NCBI GenBank assembly: GCA_964617875.1
Contig: CAZUAI010000063.1
Location: forward strand, 1 to 31,678
DNA: 31,678 nt
Reading direction: 5' to 3'
Source: CAZMVY01 sp964617875
GTDB taxonomy: Bacteria > Planctomycetota > Phycisphaerae > UBA1845 > PWPN01
Shown here: piece after piece, positions 6,203 through 14,292 of the stretch
Layout: every line of letters begins with the position of its first letter
How positions within the stretch are numbered: position 1 is the stretch's first letter
The notes under the pieces: generated by a model
Databases searched by the model: none
The model's input: the letters and a program-made list of their open reading frames with translations, nothing else
Told to the model about the DNA's origin: nothing
Translations under genes and position numbers: made by a program

Positions 6203-8974
6203 GTGAGGCCCCCTCGAGTCTCCTTGGCCCTCTTGAGCAGCGTCACCGTCTTGACCTGGGGCGCCGGGCTCGGCGTCGCCGAAACCGTCGCACCGGGCGT
6301 TGCGTACACCGTCCACAACCTGCCGGGGCCGGTTCGGGCGCACGTCGTCGCCGTCGATCGCAGCCGGTCCGAGTACGACCTCAAGGTCGGCTGGCCCCAG
6401 GGTCAGCGCAATTTCACCGCCCGCGCCGCCACCAGCGCGATCGCCGGGCTCTACGACAGCCCGCCGGCGTGCGACGTCGTCGCCGCCGTCAACGGTTCGT
6501 TCTTCGAGTCCGCCAGTTCGGTGCTTCACGGGGCCGTCGCGTCCGATGGCGAGATCCTCGAGGCGCCCGACGGCCGGTCCGAGACGTTTCTGTTCGGCCC
6601 CGCCCGGCTTCCGGTCATCCGCGAGGCCATCGCCGCCGTCAACGGAACCGTCACGTTCGCCAACGGCACAACCGCCGTCCTGCACCAGTACAACCGGCCG
6701 TCCGCCGACAACCGCATCACCGCGTACACGCCCACGTGGGCGCCGACGACGGGCACCAGCGTCGAGGGCGTCGAAGTCATCCTGGCCGATGTCAGCTATC
6801 CGATGCGCGGCAACAAGGAGATCTCGGGCATCGTCACCGCCGTGAAGACGGGCGCGGCCTCGATCAACAACACGATCCCCGAAGGCGGCATGGTCCTCAG
6901 CGCACGCGGGACGGCCCGCGGAGCGATTCTCGCCAACACCGCCGTGGGCGATCGCATCCGTGTCCGCTTCGCCACGACCGCCGAGGAGTTCAACAACGCC
7001 GACATGGCCATCACGGGGACCGGTTGGATCCTCCGCGGCGGCACGCCCAACACGGGCAACTGGGCCCAGTACGCCAGCCCCTACGTGGACAACCGCCGCC
7101 CGCGCACGATCCTCGGGTGGAACAACACGCACCTGTTTTTCGTCGTGATCGACGGGCGTTCACCCGCGAGCGTCGGTATGACATTCGCGGAGGCGGCGGC
7201 GTTTCTCGGCGGGACGCTGCTGGCGACCGACGCCGTCAACCTGGACGGCGACGGCTCGTCCACGCTGGTGGTCGACGGCCGGGTCCGCAACAAGCCCTGC
7301 GACGGAGCCGAACGGCCTGTGGCCAACGCCGTTCTGCTGGTCCGGGAAGCCCCCGCACCGGCCCTGCCGTTCTTCGACCCCTTCTCCGAAATGGGGCGGC
7401 GACCCGGCTGGGACGACAAGTTCCGCTACAACGACGTCCGCCGGCTCTGGCCGGCCGCTCCGGGCGGCGACGGCTACGCCCTTGTCGTGGGCGATCCGAC
7501 CGGCGGCGTGGAGACCGTCCGTCGCGGGAGTTTTGCCGATGCCGACTACGCGGTGGAGGCCGACATCTACTGCGAGTACCGGCCCGACGTCGCGGCGAAC
7601 GGGTTCGAGCGCTACGGGATCTTCGCCCGCGACAGCGGAACGGGGGCGTTCACGCTGGCCGACTTCGGCGGCGGCAACAGCTACGCGATGACGTACGACT
7701 CGGACACCGGGCGGATCCGCGCCGGCGTGATCGTGAACGGGACGCTCACCGACTTCCGCGAGTCCGACAAGCTCTTCGCGGACTGGACCGCATGGCACCG
7801 CTTCCGCATCGCGTGCAAGGGCACGACGATCGCGTACTCTCTCGACGGCGACGAGATAGCCCGCGTCACCGACACGAAGCACGCCCGCGGCTACTTCGGC
7901 ATCGCCTACCAGGACCTGTTCCGAAGCAACGGAAACATCCGCGGCACGCGGGTTGACAGCTTCGCCGCGGTCCGCCTCGGCCCGCCGCCGGGACACACGC
8001 CGTACCTCGGCACGCCGTCGGCCCTCCCCGGCATCGTCCAGGCCGAGGATTACGACGGCGGCGGCGAAGGCATCGCGCACCACAGCACCAGGGCCAGCGA
8101 TGCGACCGATTCGCCGCGGTCCGACAACGTAGACATCCGGACGTGCGACGATCGCGGCGGCGGGTATGCGGTCGCGTTTGCCGAGGCCGGCGAATGGCTC
8201 GAATACTCCGTGAACGTGGCCGAGGCGGGGCGTTACGATATCCGGCTGCGGGTCGCCTCGGCCGAGGCGGGCGAGACGTTCCGCATCGAAATGAACGGTC
8301 GCGACGTCACCGGCCTCCAGGAGTTCGAGCCGACCGGCGGCCCGCAGACGTGGAGGACCGTCACCGTCACGGGCGTCGAACTGGATGCGGGCGACTGGCA
8401 GGTGCTTCGCCTCGTCGCGGAGTCCGGCGGCTGGAGCCTCAACAGCATCGAGATCGTCGAGGCCGTGCCCCCGCCGGCGAAGGCATCCGACCCCACCCCG
8501 GAAACGAACGCAACCGACGTTGCCGCGGGCACGTCCCTCACACTCCGCTGGATCGCCGGCGCCGGAGCGGCCTCGCACAACGTCTATTTCGGCGAGGGCC
8601 GTCTGGGGCCCGAGGCCTTCCGCGCCAACCAGGCGGGCACGACGTTCGACTCCGGCCCGCTCGCGCGCGGCACGACGTATTTCTGGCGCGTGGATGAGGT
8701 CAACGACAGCGGCGTCACGCGGGGCGATGTCTGGCAGTTCACCACCGAGGGCATCCGCACCGCCCCGGTCGCCGCCGACTTTGACGGCGACGGCGACGTC
8801 GATCGGAGCGATTTCCACCATCTGCAACGGTGCTTCAACGGGCCCGACCAACCGCCGGACGGCGAGGGCTGCGAAGACGCCGACCTCGACGACGACGGCG
8901 ACGTGGACGGAGACGATTTCAACCGCTTCCAGGCGTGTTTCAACGGGGCCAACCGGCCCCCGGCGTGCGATTGA
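6203..8974 (+). CDS. Secreted phosphodiester glycosidase with CBM and dockerin-like modules
   Basis: The product is 923 aa, starting at GTG 6203, which has GGAGGA with 8-nt spacing. Modules in order are: signal peptide (1-26); a phosphodiester glycosidase/NAGPA domain (about 60-380) with 'AAVNGSFFES', 'TGTGWILRGG', 'RTILGWNN', 'FFVVIDGR' and 'NLDGDGSSTLVVDG' (residues 346-359); a laminin-G-like beta-sandwich (about 390-590); a CBM6-like carbohydrate-binding module starting 'PGIVQAEDYDGGG' and containing 'EAGEWLEYSVNVAEAGRYDI'; an FN3-like domain ending 'GTTYFWRVDEVN'; and two dockerin/EF-hand-type repeats 'DFDGDGDVDRSDF' (near 859) and 'DLDDDGDVDGDDF' (near 894). The family cleaves phosphodiester-linked sugars such as GlcNAc-1-phosphodiesters. 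The usual LDGGGSS has Asp for the middle Gly here. Ca2+-binding tails of this type are typical of planctomycete exported proteins; the partner is unknown. Substrate is inferred only as a phosphodiester-bearing glycan. Confidence 0.9.
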   Translation: MRPPRVSLALLSSVTVLTWGAGLGVAETVAPGVAYTVHNLPGPVRAHVVAVDRSRSEYDLKVGWPQGQRNFTARAATSAIAGLYDSPPACDVVAAVNGSFFESASSVLHGAVASDGEILEAPDGRSETFLFGPARLPVIREAIAAVNGTVTFANGTTAVLHQYNRPSADNRITAYTPTWAPTTGTSVEGVEVILADVSYPMRGNKEISGIVTAVKTGAASINNTIPEGGMVLSARGTARGAILANTAVGDRIRVRFATTAEEFNNADMAITGTGWILRGGTPNTGNWAQYASPYVDNRRPRTILGWNNTHLFFVVIDGRSPASVGMTFAEAAAFLGGTLLATDAVNLDGDGSSTLVVDGRVRNKPCDGAERPVANAVLLVREAPAPALPFFDPFSEMGRRPGWDDKFRYNDVRRLWPAAPGGDGYALVVGDPTGGVETVRRGSFADADYAVEADIYCEYRPDVAANGFERYGIFARDSGTGAFTLADFGGGNSYAMTYDSDTGRIRAGVIVNGTLTDFRESDKLFADWTAWHRFRIACKGTTIAYSLDGDEIARVTDTKHARGYFGIAYQDLFRSNGNIRGTRVDSFAAVRLGPPPGHTPYLGTPSALPGIVQAEDYDGGGEGIAHHSTRASDATDSPRSDNVDIRTCDDRGGGYAVAFAEAGEWLEYSVNVAEAGRYDIRLRVASAEAGETFRIEMNGRDVTGLQEFEPTGGPQTWRTVTVTGVELDAGDWQVLRLVAESGGWSLNSIEIVEAVPPPAKASDPTPETNATDVAAGTSLTLRWIAGAGAASHNVYFGEGRLGPEAFRANQAGTTFDSGPLARGTTYFWRVDEVNDSGVTRGDVWQFTTEGIRTAPVAADFDGDGDVDRSDFHHLQRCFNGPDQPPDGEGCEDADLDDDGDVDGDDFNRFQACFNGANRPPACD

Positions 8975-9086
8975 GGCCAATGCCGCCAGACCGCCCGCCC
9001 CGCAACCAGTCGTAGCCGCGACAAACGGACAGCCATAGTCGCCAACCGATACGCCCTTGTGCGGGTAAGCCGGCCCGATGGCGGCC

Positions 9087-9115
9087 TTGCCGCGCCTGGA
9101 CCGGCAGCGTATAGT
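9087..9115 (+). promoter_or_regulatory. Promoter of the argBDF operon
   Basis: TTGCCG (9087-9092), 17-bp spacer, TATAGT (9110-9115), 31 bp before the argB start. The leader would be about 25 nt. I see no arginine-repressor box in the gap. Confidence 0.6.
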
Positions 9116-9146
9116 ACACGGTTTGTCTCATTGCGGAGAACGCAGA

Positions 9147-10019
9147 GTGGAACGCGCGATTTCCAAAGCCGGCGTGCTTGTTGAGGCGCTGCCGTACATC
9201 CAGCGGTACTACGACCGCATCGTCGTGGTCAAGCTCGGCGGGTCGGTCATGGACGACCCCGAGGCCGAGTGCCAGTTGCTTCGCGACATCGCCTTCATGA
9301 ACTACGTCGGGATGCAGCCCATCATCGTCCACGGCGGCGGCAAGGAGATCAGCGCCGCGATGGACGAGGCCGGCCTTGAGCCTCGCTGGGTCCAGGGCCT
9401 CCGGTACACCGACGAGCGAACCCTGACCATCGCCGAGAACGTCCTGTGCGGGCGGATCAACCGCCGGCTCGTGGACACGCTCGAATCGCTCGGCGTGGCG
9501 GCGATCGGGCTCAACAGCCTTTCGTCGTGCGTGCTCTTCGCCGAGCGGATGTACATCCCGGAGGGCGATCGCCGCATCGACATCGGCTTCGTCGGGCGGA
9601 TCACCGGCGTCAACGCCAAGATCCTCCAGTTGCTCTGCGAGGCCGACACGATCCCCGTGATCGCGCCGATCGCCATCGACCCGGCGGGCGGCTCGCTGAA
9701 CTGCAACGCCGACACGGCCGCGGGCGAGGTCGCCGCCGCCGTGCGGGCCGAGAAGCTCGTCATGGTGTCCGACACGAACGGCGTCCGCACCGACCCGGAC
9801 AACCCGGACTCGTTCGTCTCGACGCTGAACCGCGGCGAGATCCGCGACCTGATCGCAAGGCGGATCATTGACAAGGGCATGATCCCGAAGGTCGAGGCGT
9901 GCCTGCACGCCCTGGAGGAGGGCGTGAACAAGGCCCACATCGTGGACGGGCGGCTGGCGCATTCGCTGCTGCTCGAGATCTTCACCGACGTGGGCATCGG
10001 AACGCAGATCGTTCCGTGA
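9147..10019 (+). CDS. argB: Acetylglutamate kinase
   Basis: The product is 290 aa, the usual length. It phosphorylates N-acetyl-L-glutamate with ATP, the second step of arginine synthesis. Diagnostic motifs are 'VVVKLGGSVMDD' (Lys29), the glycine loop 'VHGGGKEI' (61-68), 'NCNADTAAGEVA' (185-196) and 'KGMIPKVEAC' (243-252). Residues 1-22, including 'AGVLVEALPYIQRYYDRI', form the N-terminal helix seen in hexameric, arginine-inhibited enzymes and absent from the E. coli type, so feedback inhibition by arginine is likely (family knowledge plus inference). GTG 9147 has GGAG at 8-nt spacing. It is first of three arginine genes; 101 nt separate it from argD. argC and argJ are not in the window. Confidence 0.97.
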   Translation: MERAISKAGVLVEALPYIQRYYDRIVVVKLGGSVMDDPEAECQLLRDIAFMNYVGMQPIIVHGGGKEISAAMDEAGLEPRWVQGLRYTDERTLTIAENVLCGRINRRLVDTLESLGVAAIGLNSLSSCVLFAERMYIPEGDRRIDIGFVGRITGVNAKILQLLCEADTIPVIAPIAIDPAGGSLNCNADTAAGEVAAAVRAEKLVMVSDTNGVRTDPDNPDSFVSTLNRGEIRDLIARRIIDKGMIPKVEACLHALEEGVNKAHIVDGRLAHSLLLEIFTDVGIGTQIVP

Positions 10020-10120
10020 ACAAGGACGGAAGGCGAGCAGACGGCGCAGCGCCGGCGAAGGCCCCCGGCGCAAGGACAAGACACGAGGCGCAAGCGAGCG
10101 CCCGAGAGGAAGAACCTGAC

Positions 10121-11320
10121 GTGACACAGAACGAGGTATTCGAGCAGTATTCGCGGTTCGTCATGGACAACTACAGGCGGACGAGACTTGTGGTGTCCCG
10201 GGCCCAGGGCAGCACGTTCTGGGACCTCGACGGAAAGAAGTACATCGACCTGTTCCCCGGCTGGGGCTGCAGCCTGCTGGGCCACTGCCATCCCCGCATT
10301 GTCGAGGCGATCCGCGGACAGGTCGGCCGGCTCATTCACGTGGACAACACGTTTTACACGGTCGAGCAGGGCCGCCTCGCCGAGATGCTCTCCGAGCGGA
10401 GTTTCGGCGGGAAGGTGTTCTTCTGCAACAGCGGCACCGAGGCGAACGAGGCCGCCATCAAGCTCGCCCGGAAACACGCCGGCCGGGGCCGCTACAAGAT
10501 CATCACGATGGAGAAGAGCTTCCACGGCCGGACCTACGGCGGAATGAGCGCGACGGCCCAGTCGAAGACCCGCGCCGGCTTCGAGCCGCTCGTGCCGGGC
10601 TTCGTTCACGTGCCGTTCAACGACGTGGACGCCGTCGCCGCGGCGATCGACGACGAGACCGCCGCCGTCATGTTCGAGCCGATCCAGGGCGAGGGCGGCG
10701 TCAACATCCCCGCCGACGACTACCTGCCGAAGATCCGGGAGCTGTGCGACAGCCACAACCTGTCGCTGATCCTCGACGAGGTGCAGACGGGCCTCGGCCG
10801 GACGGGCACGTGGTTCGGCTACCAGCACGCGGACGTCGAGCCGGACATCATGACGCTCGCGAAGGCGACGGCCGGCGGCGCCCCGCTCGGCGCGGCCCTG
10901 GCCCGGCCCGAGGTGGCCGAGGCATTCACGCCCGGCTCGCACGCAAGCACGTTCGGGGCGAACTCGCTCGTCGTCAGCGCAGGGATCGCCACGATCGAGG
11001 CGATCGAGGCGGAGGGCCTGCTCGCCCGGGCCGTGCGGGTCGGCGACACAATCGCCGAGCGGATCGGCGCAATGCGGTCGCGATTCGCGTTCATCGAGGG
11101 CGTGCGCCACCGCGGCGCGATGATCGGCGTTCAGCTTTCCGTGCCGGGTGCGGAAATCGTCTCGGCGGCGCTCGAGATGGGCCTGCGCGTCAACTGCACG
11201 CAGGACACCGTGCTGCGGATGCTCCCGGCGATGACGATCACCGACGAGGAACTCAACGAAGGGCTCGCGATCCTGGCCGAGGCGTTTGCCCGGGCCGAGT
11301 CGAAGCTCGTATCGGCGTGA
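10121..11320 (+). CDS. argD: Acetylornithine aminotransferase
   Basis: The product is 399 aa, a class III PLP aminotransferase converting N-acetylglutamate semialdehyde to N-acetylornithine with glutamate as donor. Visible motifs are 'DLFPGWGCSLLGHCHP', the phosphate-binding 'CNSGTEANEAAIKLAR', 'MFEPIQGEGGVN', 'LILDEVQTGLGRTG' and the PLP-binding Lys248 in 'TLAKATAGGAPLGA'. The C-terminal 'GLRVNCTQDTVLRMLPAMTIT' is typical of ArgD. Close relatives act on ornithine or succinylornithine, but position between argB and argF settles the role. GTG 10121 follows GAGAGGAAG by about 8 nt. Only 6 nt separate its stop from the argF start, so the two are almost certainly co-translated. Confidence 0.96.
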   Translation: MTQNEVFEQYSRFVMDNYRRTRLVVSRAQGSTFWDLDGKKYIDLFPGWGCSLLGHCHPRIVEAIRGQVGRLIHVDNTFYTVEQGRLAEMLSERSFGGKVFFCNSGTEANEAAIKLARKHAGRGRYKIITMEKSFHGRTYGGMSATAQSKTRAGFEPLVPGFVHVPFNDVDAVAAAIDDETAAVMFEPIQGEGGVNIPADDYLPKIRELCDSHNLSLILDEVQTGLGRTGTWFGYQHADVEPDIMTLAKATAGGAPLGAALARPEVAEAFTPGSHASTFGANSLVVSAGIATIEAIEAEGLLARAVRVGDTIAERIGAMRSRFAFIEGVRHRGAMIGVQLSVPGAEIVSAALEMGLRVNCTQDTVLRMLPAMTITDEELNEGLAILAEAFARAESKLVSA

Positions 11321-11326
11321 TGAACC

Positions 11327-12268
11327 ATGGACACCCAGATGCCTCCTGAACTGCGCGGGATCCGCCATTTCCTGGCGATCGCCGATGTCGAACCGGCCGT
11401 TCTCAAGCGGCTGCTCCAGTATGCCGTCGAGCGGAAGAGGGCCTTCCGCGCCGGCGGCCGCGACCGCCTCCTCAAGGGCAAGTCGCTCGCGATGGTGTTC
11501 CAGAAACCGTCGCTGCGGACGCGGCTGAGTTTCGAGCTGGCGATGTTCCAGCTCGGCGGCCACGCGATCAACCTCGAGGAGCACCAGATCGGCATGGGCA
11601 AACGCGAGGCCGTCGAGGACGTCGCCCGCGTCATCGCCTCGATGTGCGACGGGATCATGGCCCGCGTGTTCGAGCACACGTTCATCGAGTCGCTCGCGAA
11701 GCACTCGCGCGTGCCGGTGATCAACGGCCTGTCGGACGAGGCCCACCCGTGCCAGGCCGGGGCCGACGCGATGACGCTGATCGAGCACTTCGGCGAGATC
11801 GCCGGCCGGCGCCTGGTCTTCGTCGGCGACGGGTACAACGTCTGCAAGTCGCTCGCGTGGACGTGTGCGAAGCTGGGGATGCCGTTCGCACAGGCCGCGC
11901 CGGCGGCGTATCAGCTGGCGCCGTCGTTCGTCGGCGCGGTCCGCGCCGCCGTCCCGGGGGCGCAGCTCGACGTGTTGACCGACCCGAAGGCCGCCGTGCG
12001 GGGCGCCGATGTCATCGTCACGGACACCTGGACGAGCATGGGCCAGGAGGCCGAGAAGGAACAGCGTCTGCGCGATTTCGACGGCTACCAGGTGAACGCG
12101 GCCCTGATGAGGCTGGCGAAGCCCGAGGCCGTCGTGCTGCACTGCCTGCCGGCGTACCGCAACGTCGAGATTACCGACGACGTCATGGACGGCCCGCAGT
12201 CGCTCGTCTTTCAGGAAGCCGAGAACCGCCTCCACTTCCAGCGGGCGCTGCTCGAAGTCATGCTCTGA
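11327..12268 (+). CDS. argF: Ornithine carbamoyltransferase
   Basis: The product is 313 aa. It transfers the carbamoyl group from carbamoyl phosphate to ornithine to give citrulline. Carbamoyl-phosphate motifs 'FQKPSLRTRLSFE' (58-70) and 'HPCQ' (140-143) are intact, as is the ornithine-loop 'DTWTSMGQE' (233-241). Two positions differ from what I expect: 'VGDGYNV' (usually VGDGNNV) at 166-172, and 'HCLPAYRNVEIT' (usually HCLPAHRGEEIT) at 272-283. The SMG loop argues against N-acetylornithine or other variant carbamoyltransferases. ATG 11327 has no strong ribosome binding site and probably depends on coupling to argD. It ends the operon; the convergent symporter gene ends 111 nt further on. Confidence 0.95.
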   Translation: MDTQMPPELRGIRHFLAIADVEPAVLKRLLQYAVERKRAFRAGGRDRLLKGKSLAMVFQKPSLRTRLSFELAMFQLGGHAINLEEHQIGMGKREAVEDVARVIASMCDGIMARVFEHTFIESLAKHSRVPVINGLSDEAHPCQAGADAMTLIEHFGEIAGRRLVFVGDGYNVCKSLAWTCAKLGMPFAQAAPAAYQLAPSFVGAVRAAVPGAQLDVLTDPKAAVRGADVIVTDTWTSMGQEAEKEQRLRDFDGYQVNAALMRLAKPEAVVLHCLPAYRNVEITDDVMDGPQSLVFQEAENRLHFQRALLEVML

Positions 12269-12289
12269 GCAACCCGAAGCACGCGACGC

Positions 12290-12308
12290 CGCTCTCCCTT
12301 CGAGAGCG
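12290..12308. repeat. Hairpin between convergent genes
   Basis: CGCTCTC-CCTTC-GAGAGCG forms a perfect 7-bp stem with a 5-nt loop. It lies in the 110-bp space between argF and the symporter, where a bidirectional terminator is expected, but no T-tract follows on either strand. The following GACGGGGTGAGGGTGAAGG looks like a piece of a dispersed intergenic repeat. Confidence 0.45.
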
Positions 12309-12378
12309 ACGGACGGGGTGAGGGTGAAGGCTCCCTTCCCCGTCACTCATCAGCAGCCCGGTAAGGATCCCGTCCGCT

Positions 12379-14094
12379 TCACGGATGCTTCGGCATCGGG
12401 CGTTTCGAGCGTACCGCCAGACTGCCGACGATCCCGATCACCCATGTGGACAGGAACCCGATCACGCAGAACCACATGGGCGAGATCGTGCCGGTCGACG
12501 TCAACCAGCCGGGCAGCTGTTTCACCTCGTTCAGTGAAGTCAGCCAGCCCGTGAAGGCGAAGCCGAGCGCCGCCGCGAGAAGCACCGGCAGCGTACGGGC
12601 GCGGGGGAAGAAGAACGCCAGCATGAACACCGCCAGGAGCGGCCCGGAGAACAGGCCGTTGATCTTCTTGTTCATGTCGAAGACGGGGCCGAGCCGGTTG
12701 ACCACGCACGCGAGCGCCGTCGCCGCGATGCCGAGAACCAGCGTCAGGACGCGGAGGAACCGCACCTCGTCCGGGCTGTCGGGATCGATCCGCCGTCCGC
12801 TCAGCCGGGCCTTGAAGTCGATGATGATGCTCGTCGCGATCGAATGAATCCCGCCGGCGATGCTCGACATGGTCGCCGCGAGCAGCGCGGCGAGCACCAG
12901 CCCGATCATGCCGCGGGGCATCTCCCGGCGGACGAACAGCGGCATGGCCTCGTCCTGCCGGTTGACCTGGCAGAGGTCCTTCTCGGCCAGTCGCGGGTCT
13001 GCGGCGTAACGCGCCTCGAGATCCTTCTTCAACATGGCCGGATCGGTCTTGGCCTGCCGCAACCAGTCCTCGGGGCTGATCGCGTGCTTCCCGGCCATCG
13101 CCTCGGCCAGTCGAGGCGCCTTCACGAGGTCCGCCGGCTTGCGGACGAAATACTCGATCGGGGCCGCCGCGAGGCGCTCCGGGTGCGCCCGGTAGAAGCC
13201 CGACAGGCCCACGCCGAGGATCATGAGGCCCGGCATGACGAGAAGCACGCCGAGGACGTTCGCGATGAACGCACGACGGCAGACCTTCTCGGATGTGGCC
13301 GTGAGATACCGCTGGACGATGGACTGATCGGTCGCGTAGGCGGACAGGTTCTCGACGAACTGGCCGATCACCAGGGCCCACGTCCCGAACCGCAGGCTCA
13401 TGTCGAGGCGGGGGTCGAAGACCTGGAACTTGCCGGCCGCCTCGTACGATTCCCAGGTGCCGGACCAGCCGCCGGGCACGTTCAGAATCGCGATGAGCAC
13501 GGCGCCGAGGATGGACCCGGCGAAGACGAAGAACTGGAGGACGTCGTTCCACATGACCGCCTTGATGCCGCCGGCGACCGTGTAGAGGGTGGTGACGATC
13601 CCCATGACCCAGATCGTCAGCATGAGGTTGGTGCCGGAGATCACCGATACGGCGAGCGAGCAGGCGAAGGTGGCCGCCGCCATCCAGCCCGTCCGCAGCA
13701 GAATGAACAGCGACGCGGCGATCAGCCGGACGCGGACGTCAAATCGCTTCTCGAGCAGCTCGTAGGCGGTGAAGCAGCCCGATCGGACATAGATGGGGAT
13801 GAACCACCGCATGACGATGGGGACCGTGCCGATGATCCCCAGAAGGCAGCCGACGAAGAGCAGGTTGTAGCGGAAGGTCTCGCCGGGGATCATCAGGAAG
13901 CTGTTGGCGCTGAACAGCGTGGCCATCACGCTGAGGCCGACGGGCAGCCAGCCCATGCCCCGGTTCGCCAGCAGGAACTCGGCGGACGAACTCTGGCGAT
14001 GAAAGGCGAGCCCGAGCAGGGCGGTAATGGCCAGGTAGCCCAGCACGACCGTGCCGTCGATCCAGGACAGGTGCTCGAGGACCTGAATCTGCAT
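12379..14094 (-). CDS. Sodium/solute symporter (SSS family)
   Basis: The product is 571 aa, an inner-membrane permease of about 13 helices. It begins 'IDGTVVLGYLAITALLGLAF'. Family features include 'FLLANRGMGWLPVGLSVMAT' (the 'aF~lagR~~~w~~~g~s~~at' block), 'LYTVAGGIKAVMWNDVLQFF', 'ENLSAYATDQSIVQRYLTA' and 'LAALLAATMSSIAGGIHSIAT' in the sodium-site region. It co-transports Na+ with a solute I cannot name (sugar, sialic acid, amino acid or carboxylate types are all possible). Residues about 298-393 form a long charged segment between two helices, longer than usual. ATG 14094 has GGAGGTG about 5 nt upstream. It has its own promoter and is convergent with argF. Confidence 0.93.
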   Translation of the reverse strand: MQIQVLEHLSWIDGTVVLGYLAITALLGLAFHRQSSSAEFLLANRGMGWLPVGLSVMATLFSANSFLMIPGETFRYNLLFVGCLLGIIGTVPIVMRWFIPIYVRSGCFTAYELLEKRFDVRVRLIAASLFILLRTGWMAAATFACSLAVSVISGTNLMLTIWVMGIVTTLYTVAGGIKAVMWNDVLQFFVFAGSILGAVLIAILNVPGGWSGTWESYEAAGKFQVFDPRLDMSLRFGTWALVIGQFVENLSAYATDQSIVQRYLTATSEKVCRRAFIANVLGVLLVMPGLMILGVGLSGFYRAHPERLAAAPIEYFVRKPADLVKAPRLAEAMAGKHAISPEDWLRQAKTDPAMLKKDLEARYAADPRLAEKDLCQVNRQDEAMPLFVRREMPRGMIGLVLAALLAATMSSIAGGIHSIATSIIIDFKARLSGRRIDPDSPDEVRFLRVLTLVLGIAATALACVVNRLGPVFDMNKKINGLFSGPLLAVFMLAFFFPRARTLPVLLAAALGFAFTGWLTSLNEVKQLPGWLTSTGTISPMWFCVIGFLSTWVIGIVGSLAVRSKRPMPKHP

Positions 14095-14170
14095 GCTCAC
14101 CTCCAGCGGCGTTCGCTGTGGTCCGTGGTTCCAATCAAACCAGTCGCCCTGATGGACACCCCGTGTCGTG

Positions 14171-14199
14171 AGCATAGCGGCGAGCCCCGCGCCCGACAA
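14171..14199 (-). promoter_or_regulatory. Promoter of the symporter gene
   Basis: Minus-strand TTGTCG (14199-14194), 17-bp spacer, TATGCT (14176-14171), leaving a leader of about 70 nt. The -10 hexamer is the same as at 1957-1962. Confidence 0.6.
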
Positions 14200-14292
14200 A
14201 CCCCGACCCAGGGCGCAGCACCAGGCTCACGCCGACGGCGCGCACCGCCGACGGCTCAACATCCGCCGTATTTCGCGTTGGAGGGAAAGTGC

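Noticed and set aside
11327..12268. N-acetylornithine or putrescine carbamoyltransferase instead of ArgF
   Set aside because: The DxWxSMG loop and the argB-argD context point to ornithine carbamoyltransferase.
12290..12308. Bidirectional terminator between argF and the symporter
   Set aside because: Good stem, but no T-tract on either side; kept only as a hairpin.
9302..12346. A very long open frame on the minus strand opposite argB-argD-argF
   Set aside because: The three plus-strand genes have full family motifs, and the antisense frame gives Arg/Ala/His-rich protein without any domain. Long antisense frames are expected in GC-rich genes.
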